Source: Lithobates sylvaticus (taxonomy: Eukaryota; Chordata; Amphibia; Anura; Ranidae). Taken from it: a stretch of 64,000 bases of DNA. The notes below the pieces were generated by a model. It ran no database searches. It was not told where the DNA came from and saw nothing but the letters and a program-made list of their open reading frames with translations. The stretch lies in the NCBI GenBank assembly GCA_028564925.1, contig CM053029.1:583280742-583344741 (forward strand). Direction: 5' to 3'. Shown here in pieces: positions 44,665 to 55,439 of the stretch; the first letter of the stretch is position 1, and each line of letters starts with the position of its first letter. The translations under genes and the position numbers were made by a program.

Positions 44665-44697
44665 CTGAGGAAGCGTCTTAGGACGCGTAACATGTAG
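44665..44697 (+). ncRNA. Hammerhead-ribozyme-like motif of the Penelope-like element
   Basis: CTGAGGA (44665-44671), a 5-bp stem GCGTC/GACGC (44673-44677 with 44682-44686) closed by TTAG, then GTAA where GAAA is expected, then the self-complementary ACATGT (44690-44695). The arrangement is that of the minimal type I hammerheads reported for Penelope-like elements, where short palindromic stem III is thought to allow dimer activity. The A-to-T change in GAAA probably weakens cleavage. Confidence 0.5.
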
Positions 44698-45208
44698 AGC
44701 AACTGCAAACAAGCTGTTTTTCTGTATGATTGTATCGCTCACTGATGGTTTCGTGTTTTTGTTTATTTTAATGTCACAATCTTTCTAAGGAAACTTGAAT
44801 GATTATATTTAAGTATAGTGACCCCATCGGAACCACTTTGTTACTACCTGAGCGTACCTATACATTAGCCTGTTAAATATTTCTATAGTGTGCCAGGTTG
44901 TTTATTTCCAAACAATCTGTTTTAAATTTATAATTTATTCTTATATTCTTTCTTTTTATATGTTTTTAATAAAAAAATTGTTATATCTATCTTACGCCTA
45001 AAAAGTCCATCATTCTCCAACATCAATTTGTTGACAAAATACCTAACATTCAGAATATATTTATATACAGTAGGTGATTAGGATATCATCTGAAACAGAT
45101 ATATATATATATATACATATATACGTAGTAAATATGATGATACATTAAAATATACTGCCTGTATAGCTGCTTATTGAAATTTTGGATTTGGATTTATTTG
45201 CTATACAC

Positions 45209-46485
45209 TAGGGATGAGCCGAAACCCACCCCCCCCCCCGGTTTGGTTTGCAGCAGAACATACCGAACAGGCAAAAAATTTGGAAGAACACACGAACACC
45301 GTTAAAGTCTATGGGACACGAAAGGCTTATATGCAAGTTATTGTCATAAAAAGTGTTTGGGGACCCGGGTCCTGCCCCAGGGGACATGTATCAATACATT
45401 TTTTTTTTTCTAAACGGCTGTTTTTTCGGGAGCAGTGATTTTTTTAATGCTTAAAGTGAAACAATAAAAATGAAATATTCCTTTAAATATCATGCCTGGG
45501 GGGTGTTTATAGTATGCCTGTAAAGTGGCTCATATTTCCCGTGTTTAGAACAGTACCACAGCAAAATTAAATTTCTAAAGGAGAAATTGTTATTTAAAAC
45601 TGATCGTGGCTGTAATGAATTGTCAGGTTTCAGCAATATAGATAAAACTCATTGAATAAATGACATGGGTCCACCCCCCCCCCCCCCCAGTCCATTACCA
45701 GGCCCTTTGGATCTGGTATGAATATTAAGGGGAACACTGAATCAAATAAAAAAAAATTGCGTGGCGGTCCCCCTAAAATCCATACCAGGCCCTTCAGGTC
45801 TGGTCTGGTATGGATTTTAAGGGGATTTTAAGGGGAACCCTGCGCCAAAATAAAAAAAAATGGAGTAGGGAGTCTCCCCAAAATCCATACCAGGCCCTTA
45901 TCCGAGCATGCAACCTGGCAGGCCGCAGGAAAAGAGGGGGGGACGAGAGAGTGCCCCCCCTCCTGAACCGTACCAGGCCACATGTCCTCAACATAAGGAG
46001 GGTGCTTTGGGGTCTGACCCCAAAGCACCTTGTCCCCATGTTAATGGGGACAAGGGCCTCATCCCCACAACCCTTGCTGGTGGTTGTGGGGGTATGTGGG
46101 CGGGGGGCTTATCGGAATCTGGAAGCCCCATTTAACAAGGGGACCCCCAGATCCCGGCCTCCCCCCCATGTGAATTGGTAACAGGGTACATCGTACCCCT
46201 ACATTTCACAAACAAAGTGTCAAAAATGGTAAGAAAGCCAAGAGACAGCTTGGGACAAGTCCTTTATTAAAAAATAAAATAAATAAAATGTCCCATGATG
46301 TAAATCCACCCCACCCGATGGACCGAAAAAGAAAAAAAAAAGAAAAGCTGCAAAAAAGTCTTCAAACACTTTTTATGACAATAACTTGCATATAAACCTT
46401 TAAAATGATCGTTGTTCGCAGAACATCCAAACAACCAAAGTTCGGCCTGAACTTATGCTCGGGCCGAACTGTTTGCCCATCCCTA
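45209..46485 (+). mobile_element. hAT-type element, TAGGGATGAGC termini, exact 8-bp duplication
   Basis: TAGGGATGAGCCGAA on the left and TGCCCATCCCTA on the right are inverted. CTATACAC is present exactly at 45201-45208 and 46486-46493. The interior includes ACCGTTAAAGTCTATGGGAC, TTATTGTCATAAAAAGTGTT (and its complement near 46368-46387) and several GGTCTGGTATGGAT...ATCCATACCAGGCC inverted segments. It is non-coding; the 123-aa frame is a shadow. Confidence 0.8.
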
Positions 46486-46493
46486 CTATACAC

Positions 46494-46760
46494 CTACTCC
46501 TTATATACTTTCTTTGTCTATATAGTGAATCCTGTTTTTGTCCAGTCCTGAGGAAGTGGACAAACAAAATGCTTTGTCCCACAAGGACTGTTTCACTTGT
46601 TCTAACACTAAACTAGATGTTTAATGTTATATTGTATGTGTGTATACACAGTTTTTATTTATACAGCATTTTATATGCTTTTAACAAATGTTGTCATGAA
46701 TAAAGGTATATGTTATTTTGTTTTTTTTTGCTATGTGTCCAAAGTTGCCTTCAAAGTCCG
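46494..46760 (+). mobile_element. Penelope-like 3' relic with hammerhead-like core
   Basis: CTGAGGA at 46548-46554 followed by AAATGCTTTG resembles a decayed hammerhead core, and AATAAAGG occurs near 46701. The upstream half of this relic probably lies at 45001-45200, on the other side of the hAT insertion. Confidence 0.3.
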
Positions 46761-47685
46761 GTCTAGCTTGTCTTTCTCTATATATACCTGTATATACAGG
46801 TGTGGCATTGGATTAATTCTATTATTACTAACCACAAATTATAACTCTGATGTGATACAAAGTATAGCACTGGTTTTGACATTTTTTGTGCACTCAAGAA
46901 GCTCAAAAGGTATACTATTAAATTGTTGTACCACTGACCTGTGTGTATGAAGTTGAGAGCTTCATCTTTATTTTATTTTTATAATAGTAAACATTATTAT
47001 GACTTTTTGATATGTTGCTGCTACTTCCACTGTTCAATTTAGGGCTATTACAGCTGGATAAAAAGTGGTGTCACAGCCAACACTACCTACACATTTTTTT
47101 TTTTAACACAAATTGAATCAGATCAAAATGGAGCTGTTGTAATTAAGCCAAGCTAAATGTAAAAGTAAAAAAATGATTTTGACATCCAACATATGTTATG
47201 CCAGGATATGGTGTCACTGATGTTGTTAGTAAAAATCGTACTGTTCCGTAACGCCAAATACAGCTTAAAGGCATCTCCCAGTCTTAGAAATTAGGGGTTT
47301 GGTGTTTTTCCCATGTCACTATTGAGATTAAAAGGACAGATATATATAATTCAACTTGCCTTCACATTCTCATAGCTAAAATATACACTTTTGCTGATTT
47401 TAACCTTGAAAGCTAAATCCTAGACAAACAGCTATACAGGATATGCAGCTAAAATACATTCATAGGATTTTTTTACTTTAAAAGAGACTGATGGGCTCTT
47501 CCTTTGCTCTCTCATTTCCTGTTAGCCCTTGAGCCTTCTGCACACCAGATTGACCTCTCCTAGTCTTGGTTCTATCAACAATACACAAATACGTAGTAGG
47601 ATATTATATACCCCTGCAATGAGCACAAATGCATTGAATAATATTAAAAATATATACAAATCGTTAATATAGTTCATCCAGTAAA
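46761..47685. other. Unassigned intergenic DNA
   Basis: AT-rich, no repeat hallmarks, no gene-like frame. A short TATATACCTGTATATACAGG palindrome is at 46780-46800. Confidence 0.5.
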
Positions 47686-47687
47686 AT

Positions 47688-48460
47688 ATTACAGTATATA
47701 CTCGAGTATAAGCCGAGTTTTTCAGCACTTTTTTTGTTCTGAAAATGCCCCCCTCGGCTTATACTCGAATCAAGCACTTTTCTGCAGCAGAGAATGACAT
47801 TTTCCGAACAGACTTTGGGGCCCCGTATCTCGGGGCCACTTGGTGCTAGGAACCCCAAATGGGTATGTTGTAGTGCTAGTTCCACTGGGTTTTTACACCA
47901 AATTTGGGGTTTCTAGCACCAAGTGGCCCCAAGATGCGGGGCCCCAAAATCGGTTCGGAAAATGTCATTCATTCTCTGCTGCAAAAAAGTGCTTGACATT
48001 TTCTGAACCGATTTTGGGGCCCCCGTATCTCAGGGCCACTTGGTTCTAGGAACCCCAAATGGATATGTTGTAGTGCTAGTTCCACTGGGTTTTCACACCA
48101 AATTTGGGGTTTCTAGCACCAAGTGGCCCCAAGATGCGGGGCCCCAAAGGCGGTTCGGAAAATGTCATTCATTCTCTGCTGCAAAAAAGTGCTTGACATT
48201 TTCCGAACCGATTTTGGGGCCCCGTATCTCAGGGCTACTTGGTGCTAGGAACCCCAAATTGATATGTTGAAGTGCTAGTTCCACTGGGTTTGCACACCAA
48301 ATTTGGGGTTTCTAGCACCAAGTGGCCCCGAGATACGGGGCCCCAAAGTCGGTTCGGAAAATGTCATTCATTCTCTGCTGCAAAAAAGTGCTTGACATTT
48401 CTGAACCGATTTTGGGGCCCCCGTATCTCAGGGCCACTTGGTGCTAGGAACCCTATTTAT
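47688..48460 (+). mobile_element. CTCGAGTATAAGCC-type element with ~200-bp internal tandem
   Basis: The left terminus is ACAGTATATACTCGAGTATA then AGCCGAG. Inside, a unit of about 198-200 bp (GGTGCTAGGAACCCCAAAT ... CCGTATCTCAGGGCCACTTG) is repeated three to four times from 47830. Each unit is itself palindromic around GGTTCGGAAAATGTCATTC. The right terminus seen at 17065-17088 is missing. Confidence 0.7.
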
Positions 48461-48462
48461 TG

Positions 48463-48780
48463 AGATGATCTGCAGTCAAGAAGAACTCAAATCTCTAATT
48501 TACCTTTAAAAGCAAAAGATCAGATTTTTTTTTTTTTACTTTAAAAAAATTAAATAAAAACTGCTTAATTATTTACTCTGGTCCTACAAGGTCAAAAAGA
48601 CGAGTGGTGGCCATGTTGGCCTCAATCTTCTCCATACCCAGCTACCGATAGCATTGGAACGCTTCCAGGTCAGGTAAGCCCGGGAACGACCGGGAAGCGG
48701 TCCCACAGGGCAAATCTCCCCGTGGCAGAAAGAGAATCGGCCATAGTAAAAAAAATACTAGGGTTATGGCAGTTAGCATC
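48463..48780 (-). mobile_element. Family D fragment
   Basis: CTATTTATTGAGATGATCTG, TCTCTAATTTACCTTTA and GGTCCTACAAGGTCAAAAAG align in order with 38570-38720. It starts exactly where the preceding tandem unit ends. Confidence 0.45.
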
Positions 48781-49860
48781 AAAGTAATGACATATTTTTA
48801 CTATAGGCCCCTGGGCAAGTGTAAGTGTGTTCGAGCTCCTCACTCAGCTGCTGACATCTTCAGACAGCCAGCTTCCAGGTTTCAAATTGCCGGTTGCTGT
48901 CATTGGCCAGGAGGGGATGACATCACTTCCACCCATTGCCAAATGTGTACAGTGAGCTGCGTGTGAACGGCTCACTATAAAGTGATGGACAGGCAGGTAA
49001 GTAATTTTTATTTTGTATCAATTATCAAAATGGAAAGTAAATGAACAGAAGAGAAATCTGAATCAAACCATTATTTGGTGTGACCACCCTTTGCTTTCAT
49101 AACAGAGACAAAGCATAGCTCTTCTGCATTATAATTCCTGCCTCTCCGCCCAATTTGAAAACGAAATTTCCACTTAAAAGTGACTTAATGACTCCAGTAA
49201 TATTTGTTTTACATTTTTGACAATGGCTCCGGACTCACTCGGGCTCTGGTCCAAGTGCCGTGCTGTAGTGCAGGGAATGCAAGGCAGAGGCAGCCAATCA
49301 GAAGGACTGCCCACACCAAGATTACAATTGGAAAGTAACCAGGGCCATAGGCAGGTAAGTGTTATAGTGCTGATTTCAGGAATGTTAAGGAAAAATCTAA
49401 GATAAAAGGATTAAAGCAAATTAGAATGTAAGTGTAGGTCCACGTTAAGGTTGTGTTAAGTGTCTATAATCCATAGATGCAAACAGATTTAACAGTCAGA
49501 GATGTAACATTCCTGTGATCATCATGAGCCTTGCTGAGTGGACTGGATTGATGCTCTAATTGCTACTTATATAACTAATCTTCTGTTGTAACCAACTGCC
49601 ATCACCATCCTCAAGACAAGTAAATGTGCCCTCATCTTTTTGCTTGTGTGTGTATTCACTAGAAGTGCATAATCTGCATATATTACATACGGTTATGTTG
49701 TTAAATGAAGCCTGAGTTTAACTCCTTTTCATTTTAGCACCCGGTTCATTTATTAGCATGGTCAATTGTTACAGCATATACTTGGTCATGTACAGTTATT
49801 TATTAGAGGAATGAACTTATAATATACTGGTAATCTGTAACATATAGCAATTCATTAGCG
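48781..49860. other. Unassigned DNA with a small Tc1-like terminal fragment
   Basis: 49010-49100 on the minus strand (TTATTTGGTGTGACCACCCT and GGAAAGTAAATGAACAGAAG on plus) resembles the 3' terminal part of Tc1-like elements, as in 9350-9430. The rest shows no family or gene signal. Confidence 0.4.
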
Positions 49861-51401
49861 CAGCCTTTTTCCACCAGGGTGCCCAGCCACCCTGAGGTAG
49901 CTTGAGGTTTCTTCAGGGGTGCATTGGCAAAATGCCTAAAATGTCCCAAAAATTGTATACAAGCCAGCAGGTGGGTGAAGGGCAGAGGGTAGTCCAGCAG
50001 CTCAATTGCATACCGGGCAAGTTCTGGCCAGGGGTCTTATTCTCATGACTCAGTAACCCAGTGGATCGTCTACTGGAAAGCTCTCTGTGTCTTTTTTCGC
50101 CCCTAGACAATCTTCCACCATATAATGCAGATGCTGCTGATGGGACATTGAAGCTGACAGCCACGGGCGCCAAGAACTACATTTTTTTTTTTTAAATGCA
50201 TCATTTAGGCAGCTCCCTTCTCCACCACTCCTCCTTTGACCAACAGAAGCCTTAAAAATACCTTTTCCATGAGGCTGTAACCTACCAGATTCTGGAAAGG
50301 TGTTACATAAACTCTTCTTTTAATGTGTCCTCAAGATATTTAATTCTGGGCTCCCTCTGTGAGGGCTGGATGAGTTCTGAGACTTTACCCTTGTAACGGT
50401 GGTCAAGGTGGGTTGCCAACCAATAAAGATCCTTCCCCTTAATGCCACTAATTCTTGGGTCCTTTTGCAGGCTTTGAAGAATAAGGGAGCCCATGCACTG
50501 CAAGTTTACAGAGGCATGAGAAGCAGAGCCCTTTTCCCAGAGGTTTCTGGGGACTGAAAAACATCTCTTAAAGATTGGGATTTGCAAGTTGCAACAGTGC
50601 AATCGGCTGCACATGTGCTAAAAAAGGCCCACACAGCTGAGCTCTGGCAAGTGGGCCAGGAGATAAGAGCTCTACAATCTGATGGAATAGGGTGGATGCT
50701 CCCTACCGTTCCATGATGGCTGCCTCTGGAGGACATCCTGCCTCATTGGGGTTGTGAGTCCCCCTCACTTTCCTCTTCTGCTCAGAACCAACATCAGAAT
50801 CAATTAATGCCTGTGCATCCTCAAGAAGCAAGTGGTTGACGCTACTTGGAGCTATGGCAGTAGCTGTGGACAAGGAGGCAGAAAAGCCTGCTCTGGCAGC
50901 TGCAGCAGACTGCATACTAGTGTCAGCTTGGGTGATAGAGGAGGATAAGGATGGTGAACATCCCACCAAGCTCCCCTTAAATTTGGGTGTTCGGGTGTAC
51001 ACAAAGCCACAGGTTATCATTGTGCACCATTACAACCTTCTAGCTGCCGGCGTCCTAACGACCAATGGCATCATCAGTTGATCAAGAGAATGTCAGTCGT
51101 TTGCATAGCATTCTTGTAACCCCCTCTCCTGTCCCTCTACATCAGCGTTAGGGTCACATTAGCTGAGTGATGGAGAAAAACTGAGGGAGAAGGGAAACAT
51201 TGGAATACTAGCCAGTATGAGTTTGCAAAAGTGTATTTGCTTTGGAAGAATGAATCCCCTCTAATGTTGGGTGACCTACTTGTGTGGATGTTGCTGCATT
51301 ATGTAAAACTATTAGAATGGTGCTTACATTTTAGAATGGGGTGCCTCGAGACTCCATAGTTTTAAAGGGTGCCTTGATTAAAAAAAGGTTTAGAAACACT
51401 G
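49861..51401 (-). mobile_element. hAT transposon, near full length, with broken transposase
   Basis: CAGCCTTTTTCCACC at the plus-left end and GGTTTAGAAACACTG at the right are decayed inverted CAGTGTTTCTNAACC termini. CATTAGCG (49853-49860) and CATTAGAG (51402-51409) are a 7/8 target duplication. The transposase lies on the minus strand inside. This is probably an autonomous ancestor's remnant. Confidence 0.7.
49910..51030 (-). pseudogene. hAT-family transposase remnant
   Basis: On the minus strand, 51020-50703 gives a serine-rich stretch ending LLLEDAQALIDSDVGSEQKR. 50614-50303 contains DLYWLATHLDHRYKGKVSEL, the hAT core block (usually ATxLDPRFK). Near 50060 the text VDDPLGY, a stop, VMRIRPLA corresponds to the C-terminal DPLxYW...LA dimerisation block with the Trp codon turned into TGA. 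At least two frame changes and that stop break it. The N-terminal zinc finger and first catalytic block are not recognised. Confidence 0.65.
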
Positions 51402-51417
51402 CATTAGAGGAAGCATC

Positions 51418-51600
51418 CAAGCAGTGGCGGCTGCTCCATTAGGGGGCTCAGGAGCACTGCCCCCTCCCTAATCCATACGCCTGGCCCCTAATCGGCGCCA
51501 GGCGCATTGATTTAAATTTTTATTTTAAGCACATGATTGGAACCTGAGGCTCTAATTGGTTTAAAAAAAGGATGGGCTTAGGGAGCAGAGCAAAAAGCGT
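51418..51600. mobile_element. Family F fragment (GTGGCGGCTGCTCC start)
   Basis: CAGTGGCGGCTGCTCCATTA, CGGCGCCAGGCGCATTGATT and CCTGAGGCTCTAATTGGTTT align with 32390-32345 and 35480-35520. The insertion point used by the MITE at 31897 is intact here. Confidence 0.45.
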
Positions 51601-51640
51601 CCATGTGTGCATGGACACATAGGATAGCATAGAGGGGAGT

Positions 51641-52531
51641 TTAACCCCTTCCCAACCAGCCGCCACAGTTATATGTTGTCTCTTTAAGACGCTGTAGCAG
51701 GTGCCAAGGGCATCCAGCAATCCCTCGTGACAGACCGAGAACCGGGAACTGTGTGTGTGTAAACACACAAATCCCGGTACTGTCAGGGGAGAGGAGACAG
51801 ATTGTGTGTTCCTACTAAGTAGGAACAATGACCCCAGAACCCATATATAAGAGGTCCTGTCTTGCTTTTTTTCTATTACAAGGGATGTTTACAGTCCTTG
51901 TAATAGGAATAAAAGGGACCCAAACATTTTTTTTTTTAAAAGACAGTGTAAAAATAAAAAGTAAAATAAATAAGAAAAAAAAACCCTGTCCCGACGAGCT
52001 CGTGCGTAGAAGCGAGCGTAGAAGCGAGTCGCGCCCGCATATGGAAACTGTGTTAAAACCACAAATGTGAGGTATCACCGCGATAGTTCGAGCAAGAGCA
52101 ATAATTCTAGACCTCCTCTGTAACTCAAAACATGTAACCTGTAGAACATTTTAAACGTCGCCTATGGAGATTTTTTTGTTGCCATTGCACGAGCGGGCGC
52201 AATTTTGAAGCGTTGTGTACATGTTGGGTACCAATTTTCTTGGCGTAACATTACCTTTCACAATATAAAAAAAAAATTGGGCTAACTTTACTGTTGCCTT
52301 AATTTTTAAGTAAAAAAAAAGTGTATTTTTTTGAAAAAAAGTGCGCTTGTAAGACCGCTGCACAAATATGGTGTGAAATAAAGTATTGCAATGACCGACA
52401 TTTTATTCTCTAGGGCGTTAGAAAAAAATATATAATGTTTGGGGCTTCGAAGTAATTTTCTAGCAAAAAAATAATAATTTTAACTTATAGACGCCGAGTC
52501 TGAAAAATAGGCCCAGACCTTAAGTGGTTAA
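51641..52531 (+). mobile_element. TTAA-flanked element, family D (full length, ~891 bp)
   Basis: TTAACCCCTTCCC on the left and CTTAAGTGGTTAA on the right, TTAA at both ends. It contains TTCTATTACAAGGGATGTTT, GAGCAATAATTCTAGACCTC, ATGTTGGGTACCAATTTTCT and AAGACCGCTGCACAAATATG. It serves as the reference for the other family D pieces. No transposase. Confidence 0.7.
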
Positions 52532-52536
52532 GTATA

Positions 52537-53022
52537 CAGTGGAACCTTGGTTTATGAGTAACGCAGTTAACAAGCGTTTTGAAAGACAAGCAACTTTTTC
52601 TTTTAAATTCTGACTCGGTTTGCGAGTGTTGTCTCGCAAGACAAGTTATTTGGCGGTGCAGTACCGCATTTGGCCAGAGGTGCCGGGGCACCAGGGACAC
52701 TCGGAGCGGTTCGGAGCCATTTGGACCCGTTTGAAAATACTCGGAATGACTCAGGAATACTCGGAAACACTCGGAAATACTCAGTTTCCGAGTGTTTCCC
52801 AGGCTTTCCGTGCTCAGCCGACCTGTCCCTGAGTATTTCGGAGGCTCTACGGCGCCCCCCACCTCTGGCCATATGTGGTATTGCATGTAATAGAAGTCAA
52901 TGCGGAACAAATTATCTTTGTTTCCATTGACTTCTATGGGGAAACTCACTTTGATATGCAAGTGCTTTGGACTACAAGCATTCTCCTGGAACGGATTATG
53001 CTCGTAATCCAAGGTTCCACTG
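52537..53022. mobile_element. Tc1/mariner-type MITE (486 bp), TA duplication
   Basis: CAGTGGAACCTTGGTTTATG on the left and CGTAATCCAAGGTTCCACTG on the right are inverted, with TA on both sides (52535-52536 and 53023-53024). The interior is largely palindromic (CGGAAACACTCGGAAATACT with AGTATTTCGGAGG-type text). It has no transposase, so it is mobilised in trans. Confidence 0.8.
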
Positions 53023-53816
53023 TACTTACTTGAATAGAATTTTTTTTCAAAAAGAGTTTGAAAGCAAAGTTCACAGTTTTGCTTACAAGTAAGGACCTAT
53101 ATTTCTGTATAATCATACAGACACACTTTTAAAATATGACATTGTTATCTTCTAGATCAGGGGTCTCAAAACTTTTGAAACAAAGGGCCAGTTTACTGTC
53201 CTTCAGACTTTCGTAGGGCCGGATTGTGGGCAGTGGGGGTAGAAAATGTCCCAGGCCCAGCATCAGTGAGAATAAATATGGCCTCAGGGTTGGTGGTCAG
53301 TAGGAGGAGGAGTAGTACTACTAATGCTGCGTACACACGATCTGACTTTTCTTTTTCAATGTTTTTTTAGTAGGAAAAAAAGAAATTGGAACAGTGGCAC
53401 TAATACAAGTGTACAAGGTGCGTACACACGATCATGACTTTTTGCTACCACTTCCATACAACGAGGAGAGTAGGGCGCCCCCCAGCCCCGCTCAGTAAGA
53501 GGAGGTGCCATACCCAACACAAGTAGCCAATACCACCGCTGCTCTTAGTGAGTTAAATGTATGTCTAGCCATTTCCCACTCTGTTGGTTTTGTCGTCCGT
53601 TTCATAATTTTTTGGTCTTTGAGTCCAGACAGTGTTTGTTTGCATGAAATATTGGTGTGTCTTAGACGACAATGATTTTGTAAAATATCTTAATTACTCA
53701 GACCGGACTGAAGGCGAGTCTGTTGTTATTATCCTCTACAAAACGTCGGAATGTTTGGGATTAGATATGTGAGTCTCAGGGTTGGTGGTCAGTAAGAGGA
53801 GGAGTAGTACTACTAA

Positions 53817-54234
53817 TGCTGCGTACACACGATCTGACTTTTCGACGGACTAGGTCCAGCGGACTATCCAACGGACTTTGCAGCGGAGGTCCGCCGGACT
53901 TTCAAATGAATGGACTTGCCCACACACTATCACTCCAAAAGTCAGACGGATTTGAACGTGATGACGTACGTCTGGACTAGAATAAGGAAGTTCATAGCCA
54001 GTAGCCAATAGCTGCCCTAGCGTTGGTTTTCGTCCGTCGGACCAGCACACAGACGACCAGATTTTTCGACCGGACTCGAGTCCGTCGGAAAGATTTGAAA
54101 CATGTTTTATTTCTAGGTCCGTCTGACTTTTGGGAAAGAAAAGTCCGCTGGAGCCCACACACCATCAAATTGGCCGATGGATTCCCGTCCGCCGGACCTA
54201 GTCCGTTGAAAAGTCCGATCGTGTGTACGCGGCA
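53817..54234. mobile_element. GTACACACGATC-type MITE (418 bp), TAA duplication
   Basis: TGCTGCGTACACACGATCTG on the left and CCGATCGTGTGTACGCGGCA on the right, with exact TAA on both sides (53814-53816 and 54235-54237). A partial relative starts at 53325. Confidence 0.8.
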
Positions 54235-54302
54235 TAAGAGGGGAGGAATAGTATCCCATCATTGGTATCAATGGAAGAAATAGTGACCCATTGTTGGTGT
54301 AA

Positions 54303-55144
54303 TGCCACATACACACGCCCAGACATTCCGGCAGAAAAGGTCAGACGGACTTTCGATGGAGTTCTGACAGACTTCTGAACGAACGGACTTGCCCACACAC
54401 GAACAGACTAATGCCCCGTACACACGGTCGGATTTTCCAACGGAAAATGTCCTATCGGACCATGTTGTCGTAAAATTCCGACCGTGTGTGGGCTCCACCT
54501 GACTTTTTCTGTCGGAACTTCCGACGGAGAAAATTTGAAATCCTGCTCTCAAATTTTCCTACAACAAAGTCCAATCGGACTTTTTCCGATCGTGTGTAGC
54601 GAATTCCGATGGACAAAGTGCCACGCATGCTCAGATCACATTACAAGACCAAAGCTATTGGCTACTAGCCTCTACGTAGTCCCGTCGTACGCAACGAACG
54701 TCACCACGTTCAGGATGATCGGATTTTCCAACAACTTTGTCCGACCGTGTGTATGCAACACCAGTGTCGGACAAAATCCTTCGGAAAAAATCCGACGGAT
54801 TTTGTGGTCGGAATTTTCGACCGTGTGTACGGGGCATAAGTCCATTCAAAAGTCCATTCATTTTGAACGTGATGACGTAAGATGGGACTAGAAAAGGAAG
54901 TTCCATAGCCAGTAGCCAATAGCTTCCCTTGTGTCATATTTGGTCCGTCGGACCAGCATACAGTCGAACGGTTTTCCTGATAGGAATTGAGTCCGTCGGA
55001 CAGATTTGAAACATGTTCTATTTCTAGGTTTGTTGGAATTTTTGAAAGAAAACAATTGGATTATCCCACACACGATCCGAATGTCCGACGGACTGATTCC
55101 GTCTGACCTTTTCTCCCGGAAAGTCCGGTCATGTGTACGCGGCA
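54303..55144. mobile_element. GTACACACG-type MITE split by a younger relative
   Basis: TGCCACATACACACGCCCAG on the left and GGTCATGTGTACGCGGCA on the right, TAA outside both ends. Its middle is occupied by 54412-54836. Confidence 0.75.
54412..54836. mobile_element. GTACACACGGTCGGA-type MITE (425 bp) nested in the 54303 element
   Basis: TGCCCCGTACACACGGTCGG and CGACCGTGTGTACGGGGCA are inverted, with exact TAA at 54409-54411 and 54837-54839. The inner element's ends are better preserved than those of its host element, in line with a later insertion. Confidence 0.8.
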
Positions 55145-55439
55145 TAAGTGTGAGGAATAGTGCTTCATATCATTGGGAGTAAGAGTGCCCCAAGGGCCGG
55201 GTGAAGGCTAGCAAAGGACCACATATGGCCCTCGGGCCACCGTTTGGAGACCCCTGTTATAGATGATCCATACTTAGTCAAAGTCTACAATGCGCTTATT
55301 GTGCGGTATGCGACGATGTACGCCCCGCTTTCTCTTCTGCATCAGGACCGCAAATCTGTAATAGAAATAATATTTTGGCTCTTCCATAGTGCTGAACATT
55401 CTCAATGTATGTTCATATATTTCTTTTTTAGATAATGCA

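Larger units (their letters stand above)
38761..45000 (+). mobile_element. Penelope-like retroelement with two long open frames
   Basis: The element spans a short 5' leader (to 39080), ORF1, ORF2, a 3' untranslated stretch, and a downstream segment with promoter-like, splice-like and hammerhead-like features ending after AATAAA at about 44967. RT plus C-terminal GIY-YIG endonuclease is diagnostic of Penelope-like elements. The 5' boundary is set where similarity to family D stops; the 3' boundary is approximate. No stop interrupts either frame, which suggests a fairly young insertion. I did not find a clear target duplication. The head may be truncated, with the downstream segment acting as the remaining pseudo-LTR. 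Confidence 0.75.
53158..55256 (+). mobile_element. hAT-type element with nested MITEs, 8-bp duplication
   Basis: CAGGGGTCTCAAAACTTTTG starts it and CACCGTTTGGAGACCCCTG ends it. TTCTAGAT before and TTATAGAT after differ at one base. The element's own text (CTTCAGACTTTCGTAGGGCC; AGGACCACATATGGCCCTCG) sits only at the edges, and most of its length is later insertions at 53325, 53817, 54303 and 54412. A ~65-bp segment with GGTTGGTGGTCAGTAGGAGG is duplicated at 53283 and 53780. Confidence 0.8.

Noticed and set aside
52485-53012. 175-codon minus-strand frame
   Set aside because: It spans a mariner-type MITE and the end of a family D element; no domain and it crosses element borders.
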